DNA from: JALHNF01 sp039809305
GTDB taxonomy: Bacteria; Patescibacteriota; Minisyncoccia; Phycocordibacterales; UBA5272
NCBI GenBank assembly: GCA_039809305.1
Contig: JBDHUT010000014.1
Span: forward strand, 1 to 15,319
Direction: 5' to 3'
Length of the DNA: 15,319 nt
Below the pieces are notes generated by a model. It did no database searches and was not told the origin of the DNA. It saw only the letters and a program-made list of their open reading frames with translations. Position 1 is the stretch's first letter. The number at the start of each line of letters is the position of its first letter. Shown in pieces: positions 6,934-14,364 of this stretch. The translations under genes were made by a program, and so were the position numbers.

Positions 6934-8097
6934 TTAAATCCGTATCGAATTCAACTCTCTTTCTTTTTGCTGCAATTCTGCTTCAAACTTTTTAAGCTCA
7001 GTTTCTACATTACGCATTCGAAGCTGTTTTTGTTGTAACACAGAAGATTCTGAGGAGATATGTGAGAGTGCATCCATTTTTTTTGATTGAAGATTTTTTT
7101 GCAAAGTAACATCTCTTTGATACTCACTCTGAACTTTTTCAATTTCATCACGTTTTACTTTTTCCTCATTCTGTAGTTTTTCCGCCTCCTGATGTGCCTG
7201 AGCAATGCTTTCCTCGTCTCTTTTTTCGATTCCTTCGTCTTGAGCTAAGGCTGTTTCTAAGCGCCCCACAACATCTTTTTGTTGATCCAGTTCTCTACGT
7301 ACCCTATCGTATTCTTGTGTAAGTCTGTACAGCTCTGCATCTTTGCTCTGTGTCGACTGTAGGACGTTTTGTACCACCTGCGCATCACGAGAATGCTCAC
7401 TATCAATTCTAGCTTTATTTTGAATCTGTGTCGCAAGTGTCGCCTTTAGTGTCTGTACTTCCCTTTCAAGTTCTCTAATTTTTTGATTCAAGGCAAGCAT
7501 TGACTGATCAAGAACCTGTTGCTCGTGTTCTGCTTTAAGAAGAAGTGTCTGCTTTTGAACCAAGTCTTTTTTCTCCTTATCTACGTCCGACTTTGTTTTT
7601 TTGATAGCAGCATCGAGGCGATTGTAGTCATTCTGTAAAATTTCTTTCTTTTGTTTCGCTGTCGCAAGAAGAGCTCTTTTATTTTGTACTGATTCCTCCT
7701 CTTTTTTTTCCTGTGCAGATAGAGTAGATAGTTTTGTTCTAATTCCTTTTAAAGCAGAAGCAACATTTTCAAACAAGCTAGATACGGTCTTAAGCTTTCG
7801 ATCTTCTTCAGGAATTCGTTTTTCTATTTGCTGCAAGTCTCTGTCTACTTCTGCTACTTCTTTTTTCTTTTGTTCTAAAGAACGAGTTGCGCGCTCAACC
7901 TCTTGTTCTAAAGAGATTGCTTCTTGCTTACGCCGAGCAATTTCCCCTTGAAGCTTTGTGATGTCACTTTTCAAAAGCTGTTGCTTGCGCCGAGCTTCCA
8001 TCTCGGCCTGCATTTTCTTTGCACGCTCCGCAACTTCCCTATCACGTGCCGCAGAAGCACTCGCTGCTTTTTTATCAAAAGGATCAAACGTTGCCAT
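6934..8097 (-). CDS. Long coiled-coil protein of unknown function
   Basis: A 387-aa soluble protein with no signal peptide or membrane helix. After a short head (MATFDPFDKKAASASA) almost the whole chain is rich in Glu, Lys, Gln and Arg with heptad spacing and hardly any Gly or Pro. A break near 97-115 (IPEEDRKLKTVSSLFEN) may be a hinge. There are no ATP-binding motifs, so it is not an SMC or Rad50 ATPase. A cytoskeletal or scaffold role is only a guess. A TGAGATAAT extended -10 lies 8 nt before the ATG, with no Shine-Dalgarno, and an inverted repeat covers that promoter. The stop codon lies 2 nt from the stop of the convergent SLOG gene, with no terminator between them. Confidence 0.85.
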   Translation of the reverse strand: MATFDPFDKKAASASAARDREVAERAKKMQAEMEARRKQQLLKSDITKLQGEIARRKQEAISLEQEVERATRSLEQKKKEVAEVDRDLQQIEKRIPEEDRKLKTVSSLFENVASALKGIRTKLSTLSAQEKKEEESVQNKRALLATAKQKKEILQNDYNRLDAAIKKTKSDVDKEKKDLVQKQTLLLKAEHEQQVLDQSMLALNQKIRELEREVQTLKATLATQIQNKARIDSEHSRDAQVVQNVLQSTQSKDAELYRLTQEYDRVRRELDQQKDVVGRLETALAQDEGIEKRDEESIAQAHQEAEKLQNEEKVKRDEIEKVQSEYQRDVTLQKNLQSKKMDALSHISSESSVLQQKQLRMRNVETELKKFEAELQQKERELNSIRI

Positions 8098-8105
8098 ATA
8101 AAAGT

Positions 8106-8114
8106 ATTATCTCA
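8106..8114 (-). promoter_or_regulatory. Extended -10 promoter of the coiled-coil gene
   Basis: TGAGATAAT on the minus strand: the TGn extension plus a 5/6 match to TATAAT. It lies 8 nt before the ATG at 8097, so the mRNA should begin at or beside the start codon. Confidence 0.55.
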
Positions 8115-8130
8115 CTAAAGAGTAAGATAA
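8107..8130 (-). promoter_or_regulatory. Imperfect palindrome overlapping the -10 of the coiled-coil gene
   Basis: TTATCT-C-ACT, a 4-nt spacer, then AGT-A-AGATAA: nine of ten positions pair. Because the repeat contains the promoter's -10 and would be mostly upstream of the transcript, an operator is more likely than an RNA hairpin. The binding protein is unknown. The rest of 8131-8212 shows nothing recognisable. Confidence 0.35.
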
Positions 8131-8212
8131 AAAATAGAGAGATCAAAATAGATTAAGATGTAAACCAGATAGGAACAAAGACTCTCGCAGAAGGCTATAC
8201 ATCACGTAGTTT

Positions 8213-8866
8213 CTATTCTATTTTGTATGTTGTTTTATTATTGAAAATAATTAAATGGTAAATTAGAAAAATAGCAACAAATATACCGAATATGGTCAAA
8301 GGTATGGAAGATATGATTGCAAAAAAATACATCATATTTACTCTTTTCTTTCGATCCTTAAATGTGCTTAAGGGTTTTCTTTGCCAAAATTTAACTACAA
8401 AATAAGGAGAGATGAGCAGTACTCCACTAAACAAATAAGGAAGTGTTTCTAGATCAAGCACAATAATAAGCTGTAGTATGAGCACCGCAAGAACTAAAAT
8501 TCCAAAAACAAAATATATACCTATAACTCCCGCAACAGCTTTAAGCGCCTTATCTAAAGCTTTTTCAAATTCTTCTTGATTACCCAATTCATGGGATTCC
8601 TCTTTTTCCTTGAGTGTTTTTTTATTTTGAATCTCCTCAGAGTTAACTTTTACTTTATACAAATCTTCTGCCCTTAACTGAATATATTTTGATTTTGCTT
8701 TAACCTCGTCTCCTTCAGCTAAAGCAAGTGACTTGGCCCATATACCTTTATTTTTGTTTCCCGCTTCAAGTTCACCAAGTGCATTTTCAAAAAAAATATT
8801 ATCAATATCTTTATTTACAAAGGAGCTTGCAGAAGTAAGTATTTTTTCAAAACTACTATTTTTCAT
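8213..8866 (-). CDS. Membrane protein with N-terminal GNKxxGIWAKSLAxAEGDExKAK motif
   Basis: A 217-aa protein of unknown function. The cytoplasmic N-terminus (about 26-70) has a short conserved-looking helical motif: ALGELEAGNKNKGIWAKSLA, then EGDEVKAKSKYIQLRAEDLY. This recurs, as I remember it, in otherwise unrelated membrane or zinc-ribbon proteins of many bacteria, where it has no defined function. A charged linker (70-108) follows, then three hydrophobic segments (about 110-137, 143-160 and 178-207). It is separated from uvrA by 32 nt that contain a perfect extended -10 (TGATATAAT), 6 nt before the ATG, so it is probably transcribed on its own. Confidence 0.82.
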   Translation of the reverse strand: MKNSSFEKILTSASSFVNKDIDNIFFENALGELEAGNKNKGIWAKSLALAEGDEVKAKSKYIQLRAEDLYKVKVNSEEIQNKKTLKEKEESHELGNQEEFEKALDKALKAVAGVIGIYFVFGILVLAVLILQLIIVLDLETLPYLFSGVLLISPYFVVKFWQRKPLSTFKDRKKRVNMMYFFAIISSIPLTIFGIFVAIFLIYHLIIFNNKTTYKIE

Positions 8867-8872
8867 ATTTGA

Positions 8873-8881
8873 ATTATATCA
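8873..8881 (-). promoter_or_regulatory. Consensus extended -10 promoter of the membrane protein gene
   Basis: TGATATAAT on the minus strand is a perfect TGn-TATAAT. It lies 6 nt before the ATG at 8866 and just after the uvrA stop, and predicts a leaderless mRNA. Confidence 0.6.
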
Positions 8882-8898
8882 GCTAATAGATCTATGCC

Positions 8899-11499
8899 TT
8901 ACTTCTTCAACATCTTCTTTAAATACTTCCCTGTTTCTGATTTTGCATTTGCAGCCACATTTTCCGGGGTACCTTTTGCCACGAGTTGCCCTCCGCCCGT
9001 ACCTCCTTCCGGCCCAATATCAAGTATCCAGTCAGCAGACTTAATGATATCGAGATTGTGTTCAATAAGAATGACAGAGTTACCCTTGTCGGCAAGACGG
9101 TTCAAAATTTCAATAAGCTTTGCTACGTCATCATAATGAAGACCGATGGTTGGCTCATCGAGGAGATACATGGTCTTTTCTACATGTGGACGGTAAAGCT
9201 CAGAAGAAATCTTTACACGTTGCGCTTCGCCACCCGAGAGCGTGTTTGCACTTTGGCCAAGTTCAAGATATCCGAGACCTACATCATTAAGCGTTTTGAG
9301 ACGATCATGCACCGCAGGAATATCTTCAAAAAATGTAAGACCTTCTTCGACAGTCATTTTGAGTACATCATAAATACTCTTTTTCTTGAACTTCACCTCA
9401 AGGGTCTCCTTCATGAAGCGCTTGCCACCACACACATCACACTTTACATAGACTGTCGGCAAGAAGTGCATTTCTACCGCAATTTCCCCGTTTCCCTCAC
9501 ACGCTTCACAGCGTCCACCTTTCACATTAAAACTAAATCGCCCTGGTCCCCAACCGCGAATACGTGCTTCTTCAGATGATGCAAAAAGATCCCGAATGTG
9601 CGTCCATGCTCCTGTATATGTTGCAGGATTACTTCGTGGAGTACGTCCGATCGGTGACTGGTCAATAAGAACAGTACGGGAAAGGTATTCCGCACCACTA
9701 AATGAGGTACAATTGATGTTTTCGATGATTTTCTTTCGCTTTTCTAAACGTTCAGCAAGATTTTTGTACAAAATCTCATACATAAACGTAGACTTTCCTG
9801 ACCCTGAAACTCCCGTGATACACACAATGCGCCCAAGCGGGATTTCCGCTTTCATATTTTTGATATTAAATGCATTTCCACCTTCAATACAGATCACACC
9901 ACGATCAAACTCACGCCGCTTTGCTGGTACTTCTATTTTCTTTTCTGCACGCAGGTATGCAAGTGTACTAGATTCTGAGGTATTCTTTTTTGCAGTAAGT
10001 AAATCTTCAAGATATCCTGAAACAACCACATTTCCACCATGAACTCCGGCACCTGGGCCAATGTCTACTAAATAATCTGAGGCAAAAATAGTATCCTCAT
10101 CGTGCTCTACAACAATAATAGTGTTACCAATATCACGAAGCTCGGTGAGCGTTTTGATAAGTTTATCATTGTCTCGTTGATGAAGCCCAATGGTTGGTTC
10201 ATCAAGCACGTAAAGTGCTCCTACAAGTTTTGAACCAAGCTGTGATGCAAGACGAATACGTTGTGCTTCGCCACCAGAGAGTGTGTTCGCAGTACGACTT
10301 AAATGTAAGTATTCAAGACCAACATTAAGCATAAACTGCAAACGAGAAACTATTTCATTCACAACCACTCGAGAAATTTCTTCTTCTTGCTCAGTGAGTT
10401 TTAAATCAGTAAAGAATTCGTGCGCTTCTTTTATGGTGAGATTTGTTGCTTCAACAATATTTATTTTCTTTCGGCTTTCATCCAAGAAAACATTTAATGC
10501 TTCTTTACGAAGTCGCTTGCCACCACAATCTTCACATGCATCAAGTGATCCAAAATACTTAAGTCCGAGACCATTACATGTAGCACATGCTCCATATGGA
10601 GAGTTAAATGAAAAAAGTCGTGGTTCTATTTCAGGAAACGATGCCCCACAGGTACCGCACATAAACTTTGAACTCATGATATGGTTTTCACCATTTACAT
10701 GAATTTCCACTAATCCTTCAGATTCCAAAATGGCTCGCTCTACCGCTTCAGATAAACGCACCATGGCGTCTTTATTATCTTTTCGTCGCAACTCATCAAT
10801 ACCGATTTCATCCACTACAATACTAATATCGTGTTTCTTTTGTTTATCAAGCACGACCTGCTCACGCAGATTCTTAGCATTTCCATCCACAAACGCCTTA
10901 CTAAAACCTTTTGAAAGCATGTCGTAGAGCAGTTGGTAATATTCCCCTTTTCGCCCACGCACGATTGGTGAAAGAATAGTAAGTGCCGTTTCTGAATACG
11001 CAACCCCTAAAACTTCTTTAGAAACTTTTTTAAGGTCAACTTTCTTAGCACGTTCAAGAATGAAGTTGATAATTTCCTCATTTGAAAGCTTCTTGATATG
11101 CGAACCGCATTCAATACAAAATGGTTTTCCAATGCGCGCATACATGACACGCATGTAGTCATAAATTTCTGTGATAGTTGCCACTGTCGAACGTGGATTA
11201 TTTGAGCGAGACTTTTGGTCGATAGAGATAGCTGGCGAAAGACCTATGATTTCATCTACATCAGGCTTCTGCATCTGGTTTAAAAATTGCCGAGCGTACG
11301 AAGAAAGTGATTCTATGTAGCGACGTTGCCCTTCAGCAAAAATAGTGTCAAACGCCAAAGAAGACTTCCCTGATCCAGAAAGTCCAGTGAATACCACCAT
11401 CTTGTTGCGTGGCAACTCAACATTAATGTTCTTTAAATTATGGGTACGTGCACCACGGACAATAATCTTGTCGCTTGGCTCAATTTTCTTTTTACTCAC
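8899..11499 (-). CDS. uvrA: UvrA, excinuclease ABC subunit A, lacking the insertion domain
   Basis: Damage-sensing ABC ATPase of nucleotide excision repair; it dimerises, scans DNA and loads UvrB. Two nucleotide-binding domains are complete: Walker A GLSGSGKSS (39-47) and GVSGSGKST (563-571), signatures LSGGEAQR (407-414 and 754-761), and Walker B LDEPTIGLH (432-440 and 780-788). Zinc-binding CxxC pairs lie at 128/131, 281/284, 305/308, 664/667 and 687/690. The protein has 866 residues, against about 940 in E. coli. The deficit lies between CATC (305-308) and CEDC (322-325), which are only 13 residues apart; ordinary UvrA carries an insertion domain of roughly 100 residues there. The UvrB-binding region (about 130-250) is present. 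It starts at GTG, with an extended -10 exactly 7 nt upstream and no Shine-Dalgarno. Confidence 0.97.
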   Translation of the reverse strand: MSKKKIEPSDKIIVRGARTHNLKNINVELPRNKMVVFTGLSGSGKSSLAFDTIFAEGQRRYIESLSSYARQFLNQMQKPDVDEIIGLSPAISIDQKSRSNNPRSTVATITEIYDYMRVMYARIGKPFCIECGSHIKKLSNEEIINFILERAKKVDLKKVSKEVLGVAYSETALTILSPIVRGRKGEYYQLLYDMLSKGFSKAFVDGNAKNLREQVVLDKQKKHDISIVVDEIGIDELRRKDNKDAMVRLSEAVERAILESEGLVEIHVNGENHIMSSKFMCGTCGASFPEIEPRLFSFNSPYGACATCNGLGLKYFGSLDACEDCGGKRLRKEALNVFLDESRKKINIVEATNLTIKEAHEFFTDLKLTEQEEEISRVVVNEIVSRLQFMLNVGLEYLHLSRTANTLSGGEAQRIRLASQLGSKLVGALYVLDEPTIGLHQRDNDKLIKTLTELRDIGNTIIVVEHDEDTIFASDYLVDIGPGAGVHGGNVVVSGYLEDLLTAKKNTSESSTLAYLRAEKKIEVPAKRREFDRGVICIEGGNAFNIKNMKAEIPLGRIVCITGVSGSGKSTFMYEILYKNLAERLEKRKKIIENINCTSFSGAEYLSRTVLIDQSPIGRTPRSNPATYTGAWTHIRDLFASSEEARIRGWGPGRFSFNVKGGRCEACEGNGEIAVEMHFLPTVYVKCDVCGGKRFMKETLEVKFKKKSIYDVLKMTVEEGLTFFEDIPAVHDRLKTLNDVGLGYLELGQSANTLSGGEAQRVKISSELYRPHVEKTMYLLDEPTIGLHYDDVAKLIEILNRLADKGNSVILIEHNLDIIKSADWILDIGPEGGTGGGQLVAKGTPENVAANAKSETGKYLKKMLKK

Positions 11500-11506
11500 A
11501 AATATA

Positions 11507-11515
11507 AATGTATCA
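11507..11515 (-). promoter_or_regulatory. Extended -10 promoter of uvrA
   Basis: TGATACATT on the minus strand, with the hexamer ending 7 nt before the GTG start, just downstream of the terminator of the preceding unit. It predicts a leaderless uvrA mRNA. No LexA-type box was recognised. Confidence 0.5.
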
Positions 11516-11540
11516 CAAAGGCGGAAAAGGTACGATTTTT

Positions 11541-11579
11541 AAAATAAAAAACACCCCTGGCACACTTTGTGCCAGGGGT
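11541..11579 (-). terminator. Strong intrinsic terminator upstream of uvrA
   Basis: A perfect 12-bp stem (ACCCCTGGCACA with its complement, 11553-11579) has a 3-nt loop. On the minus strand it is followed by GTTTTTTATTTT, the classic U-tract. It ends the transcript of the winged-helix gene and/or the candidate RNA, and separates them from uvrA. Confidence 0.92.
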
Positions 11580-11705
11580 TCTCGTTTCGTAGTATTTGGC
11601 TTTGACACCCCTGAGCCACGCTCTCAGAACGAACCTCATCGGGGAGGAAGAGGTTTGTAGGTAAGATAGTAGTACACAAAAAAAACTTTTGTACAGATTA
11701 TGTGG
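11580..11705 (-). ncRNA. Candidate structured RNA or structured 3' UTR
   Basis: 126 nt between the winged-helix stop and the terminator have no reading frame worth calling, but several self-complementary segments: AACCTC/GAGGTT (11632-11637 with 11650-11655), CTGAG/CTCAG (11611-11615 with 11623-11627), TTCGT/ACGAA (11586-11590 with 11629-11633), and a GGGG loop (11641-11644) that could pair with CCCC at 11608-11611 as a pseudoknot. It is not tmRNA, RNase P, SRP or 6S RNA by any motif I know. It may be a separate small RNA or simply the 3' UTR of the upstream gene. Confidence 0.35.
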
Positions 11706-11975
11706 TTACGCACTTGCACGCCGTCCAAGCTCTGTGATCTGATACAAAGTGACCACATACGATCCAGCACACTGCTCTATCGGAAAGCGCCTTGTTTCAG
11801 AAACTTTCTTCAGGTATCCATTATTGACCATGACGCTCAAAACGGAGAGGACATCACTTTGCGAAAGAGCACCATTATCCTTTCTGAGAGCAGTCACCAC
11901 CTCTTGAAGAATCTTCGGACTACTTCGACAAAGAGTAAGGATGTCTGTTTGGACCTTTGGTATTTTTGCACTCAT
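11706..11975 (-). CDS. Small winged-helix DNA-binding protein
   Basis: An 89-aa protein, predicted winged helix-turn-helix regulator. Helices span about 6-15, 20-33 and 38-52, followed by a wing (NNGYLKKVSE ... GSYVVTLYQITELGRRA) in the arrangement seen in PadR/MarR-type small regulators. The exact family is unsure. The start at 11975 is chosen because AAGGAG lies 8 nt upstream (11984-11989). The frame is open to a TTG at 12029, but that version adds an unlikely 18-residue tail across the promoter region. It lies 64 nt downstream of uvrB, with a GATAAT box in the gap (12004-12009), and its transcript runs to the strong terminator near 11553. Base composition is visibly richer in G+C than in uvrA or uvrB. 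Its targets are unknown; uvrB, uvrA or itself are candidates by position. Confidence 0.78.
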   Translation of the reverse strand: MSAKIPKVQTDILTLCRSSPKILQEVVTALRKDNGALSQSDVLSVLSVMVNNGYLKKVSETRRFPIEQCAGSYVVTLYQITELGRRASA

Positions 11976-11983
11976 CTTTACTT

Positions 11984-11989
11984 CTCCTT
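11984..11989 (-). promoter_or_regulatory. Shine-Dalgarno of the winged-helix gene
   Basis: AAGGAG on the minus strand, 8 nt before the ATG at 11975. It decides that start over the TTG at 12029. Confidence 0.75.
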
Positions 11990-12003
11990 CTGAAACTAAA
12001 GAC

Positions 12004-12009
12004 ATTATC
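12004..12009 (-). promoter_or_regulatory. Putative -10 of the winged-helix gene
   Basis: GATAAT on the minus strand, 28 nt before the ATG. The expected start would leave a leader of about 20 nt containing the Shine-Dalgarno. No clear -35. Confidence 0.35.
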
Positions 12010-12039
12010 ACTCTAAAACATTGTGGCAAAAATACAAGC

Positions 12040-14052
12040 TTACTGAGTCATCCGTTCTTTTAAGATCTTTATTTCATCTCGCAAAATTGCAGCTGTTTCA
12101 AAGTCGAGCACCTTCACCGCTTCCTTCATCTGCTTTTCTTTAATCTTAAGAAGTTTGTTTGGATTTTTTTCAAAAAGTTTTTTATCGATAGCAAGTTCTC
12201 CTTGCACCGCTTTGTCATGAACCTTACTTAATTGATTTGTAATATCTTTAATATTCTTTTGAATCGTCTTTGGAGTAATACCGTGTTCTTTGTTGTATGC
12301 AATTTGCGTCTCACGCCGACGATTTGTTTCGTTTATTGCGCGCTCCATTGAGCCTGTCATATTGTCAGCATACAAAATCACGCGACCTTTATCGTTTCGT
12401 GCTGCACGACCAATGGTTTGAATCAGTGACGTCTCACTTCGTAAAAAACCTTCTTTGTCTGCATCTAAAATACCGATAAAAGAAACCTCAGGTAAGTCTA
12501 ATCCCTCACGAAGAAGATTCACTCCAACCAAACAATCAAACTCCCCCTTTCGAAACTGAGTTAGAATTTGAATACGTTCTATAGTCTTTATATCACTATG
12601 CAAATATTCTGCTTTAATTTTTTGTTCTTTCAAAAATACACTTAAGTCTTCTGCCATTTTTTTTGTAAGTGTTGTTGCAAGTACTCGTCCACCTGTTTTG
12701 ATTTCCTTCACTGCTTCAGCAATAAAATCCTGCACTTGACCAGGATAGTTTCCTTTTTCAAGTACTGGACGCACAAAAAGCTCTGGATCAAGAAGTCCAG
12801 TAGGACGAATAATTTGCTCCACGATTTGTTCTGACTCTTTTCGCTCATATTCTCCTGGCGTTGCAGAAACATATATAGTTTGCCCCACACGATCAGCAAA
12901 TTCTTCATACCGAAGAGGGCGATTATCTTTTGCACTTGGAAGCCTAAACCCGAATTCTACAAGAGTATTCTTTCGAGATTGGTCGCCAGCATACATACCG
13001 TGTAATTGAGGCAACGTAACATGGCTTTCGTCAATAACTGTAAGAAAGTCGGGGGTTCCATCTTTTTTATGTGGAAAATATGCAATGAGAGTATCTGGCG
13101 GCTCGCCTGCACTTTTACCAGAAAGATGTCGTGAGTAGTTTTCTATACCACTACAAAAACCTATCTCTTTTATCATCGCTAAGTCATACGTCGTGCGACG
13201 CTTGATGCGCTCGTATTCCAAAAGTTTTCCTTCTTCCTCAAATTTTTTGAGTTGAAGTTTGAGTTCAGCTTGAATTGTTTTTACCGCTCTATCACGAGTT
13301 GGTTCATCAGAAATGAAGTGTTTCGCGGGGAAAATAAAATAATCTTGAACATTCTCTAAAAGCTTCATCGATACCGGGTCAATAACCGCTAAGGAAGAAA
13401 TGGTACCACCGGAAAAATCAATCGAAAGCATCACTGTTTCAGACACCGGCATGACATCAACCCTATTTCCTACCGCACGAAATTGTCCTGGCGAAAGATC
13501 CGCGTTTGTACGCTCATAGTGAATTGCCACCAAACGTTTCATAATATCCACCTTGGTATATTTCTCACCGATTTTTAAATGAATATTTTCTCGTTCATAT
13601 TCTTTTGGACTTCCTAAACCATAAATACAAGAAACAGATGCAACAATGATTACATCTTTGCGAGTAAGCAATGCTTGTGTAGATGCATGACGAAGACGGT
13701 CGATTTCTTCGTTTATCATTGCATCTTTTTCAATAAACGTATCTGTTGCCGGCATGTATGCCTCTGGTTGATAGTAGTCGTAATACGATACAAAGTAATG
13801 TACTGCCGCATCAGGGAAAAATTCTCGAAATTCCTGAGCGAGCTGGGCAGCAAGTGTCTTGTTATGCGCTATAACAAGTGTTGGTTTTTGAATTTCATGA
13901 ATAACACTCGCAATTGTAAAAGTCTTACCGGTTCCCGTAGCACCAAGAAGGGTTTGCGTCTGCATACCCTTCTTAATTCCCTCCACTAAGCTTTTTATAG
14001 CTTTTGGCTGGTCGCCGGCTGGCGTAAAGCCTTTAAGATTAAAGTTACTCAC
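12040..14052 (-). CDS. uvrB: UvrB, excinuclease ABC subunit B
   Basis: Damage-verifying helicase-like subunit of nucleotide excision repair; it receives DNA from UvrA and recruits UvrC. At 670 aa it has the usual full length. Seen in order: Walker A GATGTGKT (37-44), the damage-clamping beta-hairpin region YYDYYQPEAYMPATDTFIEK (90-109), SCIYGLG (141-147), the DESH box (341-344), QTIYVSATPGEYE (391-403), the later helicase motifs VGVNLLREGLDLPEV and QTIGRAARN, and a C-terminal UVR domain (about 628-668) that contacts UvrC. It starts at GTG followed by AGT, as uvrA does. TACACT lies 7 nt upstream with TTCCCA 17 nt before that, so the mRNA should be leaderless. uvrC is not in this window. uvrA and uvrB are near each other but separately promoted. 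Confidence 0.98.
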   Translation of the reverse strand: MSNFNLKGFTPAGDQPKAIKSLVEGIKKGMQTQTLLGATGTGKTFTIASVIHEIQKPTLVIAHNKTLAAQLAQEFREFFPDAAVHYFVSYYDYYQPEAYMPATDTFIEKDAMINEEIDRLRHASTQALLTRKDVIIVASVSCIYGLGSPKEYERENIHLKIGEKYTKVDIMKRLVAIHYERTNADLSPGQFRAVGNRVDVMPVSETVMLSIDFSGGTISSLAVIDPVSMKLLENVQDYFIFPAKHFISDEPTRDRAVKTIQAELKLQLKKFEEEGKLLEYERIKRRTTYDLAMIKEIGFCSGIENYSRHLSGKSAGEPPDTLIAYFPHKKDGTPDFLTVIDESHVTLPQLHGMYAGDQSRKNTLVEFGFRLPSAKDNRPLRYEEFADRVGQTIYVSATPGEYERKESEQIVEQIIRPTGLLDPELFVRPVLEKGNYPGQVQDFIAEAVKEIKTGGRVLATTLTKKMAEDLSVFLKEQKIKAEYLHSDIKTIERIQILTQFRKGEFDCLVGVNLLREGLDLPEVSFIGILDADKEGFLRSETSLIQTIGRAARNDKGRVILYADNMTGSMERAINETNRRRETQIAYNKEHGITPKTIQKNIKDITNQLSKVHDKAVQGELAIDKKLFEKNPNKLLKIKEKQMKEAVKVLDFETAAILRDEIKILKERMTQ

Positions 14053-14059
14053 GTATGAA

Positions 14060-14088
14060 AGTGTACCCGAAAAAATATTGTATGGGAA
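14060..14088 (-). promoter_or_regulatory. Promoter of uvrB
   Basis: -10 TACACT (14060-14065) and -35 TTCCCA (14083-14088, 4/6 match to TTGACA) with a 17-nt spacer. The -10 ends 7 nt before the GTG. The -35 abuts the terminator of the upstream 51-aa gene. Confidence 0.55.
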
Positions 14089-14091
14089 ATG

Positions 14092-14123
14092 AAAAAGCCG
14101 GGACGATATATTGTCCCAGCTTT
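14092..14123 (-). terminator. Intrinsic terminator of the 51-aa gene
   Basis: An 11-position stem (AAAGCTGGGAC with GTCCCGGCTTT, one A-C mismatch) with an 8-nt AT-rich loop, followed on the minus strand by a U-run (GCTTTTTC). It lies 25 nt after the stop codon. Confidence 0.85.
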
Positions 14124-14137
14124 ATGTAGCTTGTTGC

Positions 14138-14182
14138 ACAAGACCGGTCAGACCTTGTACTGCGAGATCAGTCCGGTCTTGT
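14138..14182 (-). other. Hairpin enclosing the stop codon of the 51-aa gene
   Basis: A perfect 10-bp inverted repeat, ACAAGACCGG / CCGGTCTTGT (14173-14182 with 14138-14147). The 3' arm begins immediately after the TGA. The loop contains a second 4-bp stem (ACTG/CAGT) that stacks directly on the first, so the last codons and the stop lie in a folded element. A second GGTCT just before the stop could compete for the same 5' arm. Confidence 0.6.
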
Positions 14183-14303
14183 CGGCGCCGTTGTTGCAGC
14201 CGCCGCGAAACTCGCTGCCGTAAGTTGTCCCGCCGTTGCCACAGCCAGCGACGATAGCGTCGACGGCGCCCTTCTCGGTGAAGCTATTGACTTCGTTCAA
14301 CAT
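14148..14303 (-). CDS. Small GC-rich, Gly-rich 51-aa protein of unknown function
   Basis: I do not recognise this protein. It starts MLNEVNSF, continues through AIVAGCGNGGTTYGSEF and RGGCNNGADKTG, and ends LISQYKV. It has no signal peptide. Residues 1-19 could form a helix; 20-44 are rich in Gly and Asn with two cysteines (21 and 36), and the C-terminus is short. Support for a real gene: AGGAGA 8 nt before the ATG, an extended -10 upstream, a terminator 25 nt after the stop, and strongly biased codons. G+C is 93 of 156 nt (60%), and 42 of 52 codons end in G or C, unlike all its neighbours. That may mean very high expression or recent transfer. Possibilities include a modified peptide precursor, a small structural or secreted peptide, or an antitoxin-like partner of the RHH gene; none is supported by a direct motif. 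Confidence 0.72.
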   Translation of the reverse strand: MLNEVNSFTEKGAVDAIVAGCGNGGTTYGSEFRGGCNNGADKTGLISQYKV

Positions 14304-14311
14304 GACACGAC

Positions 14312-14317
14312 TCTCCT
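14312..14317 (-). promoter_or_regulatory. Shine-Dalgarno of the 51-aa gene
   Basis: AGGAGA on the minus strand, 8 nt before the ATG at 14303, the best ribosome binding site in the window. It overlaps the stop of a 4-codon reading frame (MIFD, 14316-14330) in the leader. Confidence 0.75.
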
Positions 14318-14364
14318 AGTCGAAAATCATGACACAGTCCTCGAGGGACCACCTCTCACCTCTA

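Noticed and set aside
8986..10042. Plus-strand open frames of up to 197 codons opposite uvrA
   Set aside because: They lie wholly antisense to a strongly conserved gene, have no family motifs or ribosome binding sites, and arise from its codon pattern.
11602..11607. TTGACA on the plus strand as a -35 box
   Set aside because: No -10-like hexamer at 16-19 nt and no plus-strand gene downstream.
11976..12029. TTG-started extension of the winged-helix protein
   Set aside because: AAGGAG lies 8 nt before the internal ATG, inside the extension, which is better explained as leader.
14148..14150. TGA read as glycine (code 25) so the 51-aa protein would be longer
   Set aside because: It is the only TGA among the stops here, a terminator follows 25 nt later, and the conserved genes contain no in-frame TGA codons.
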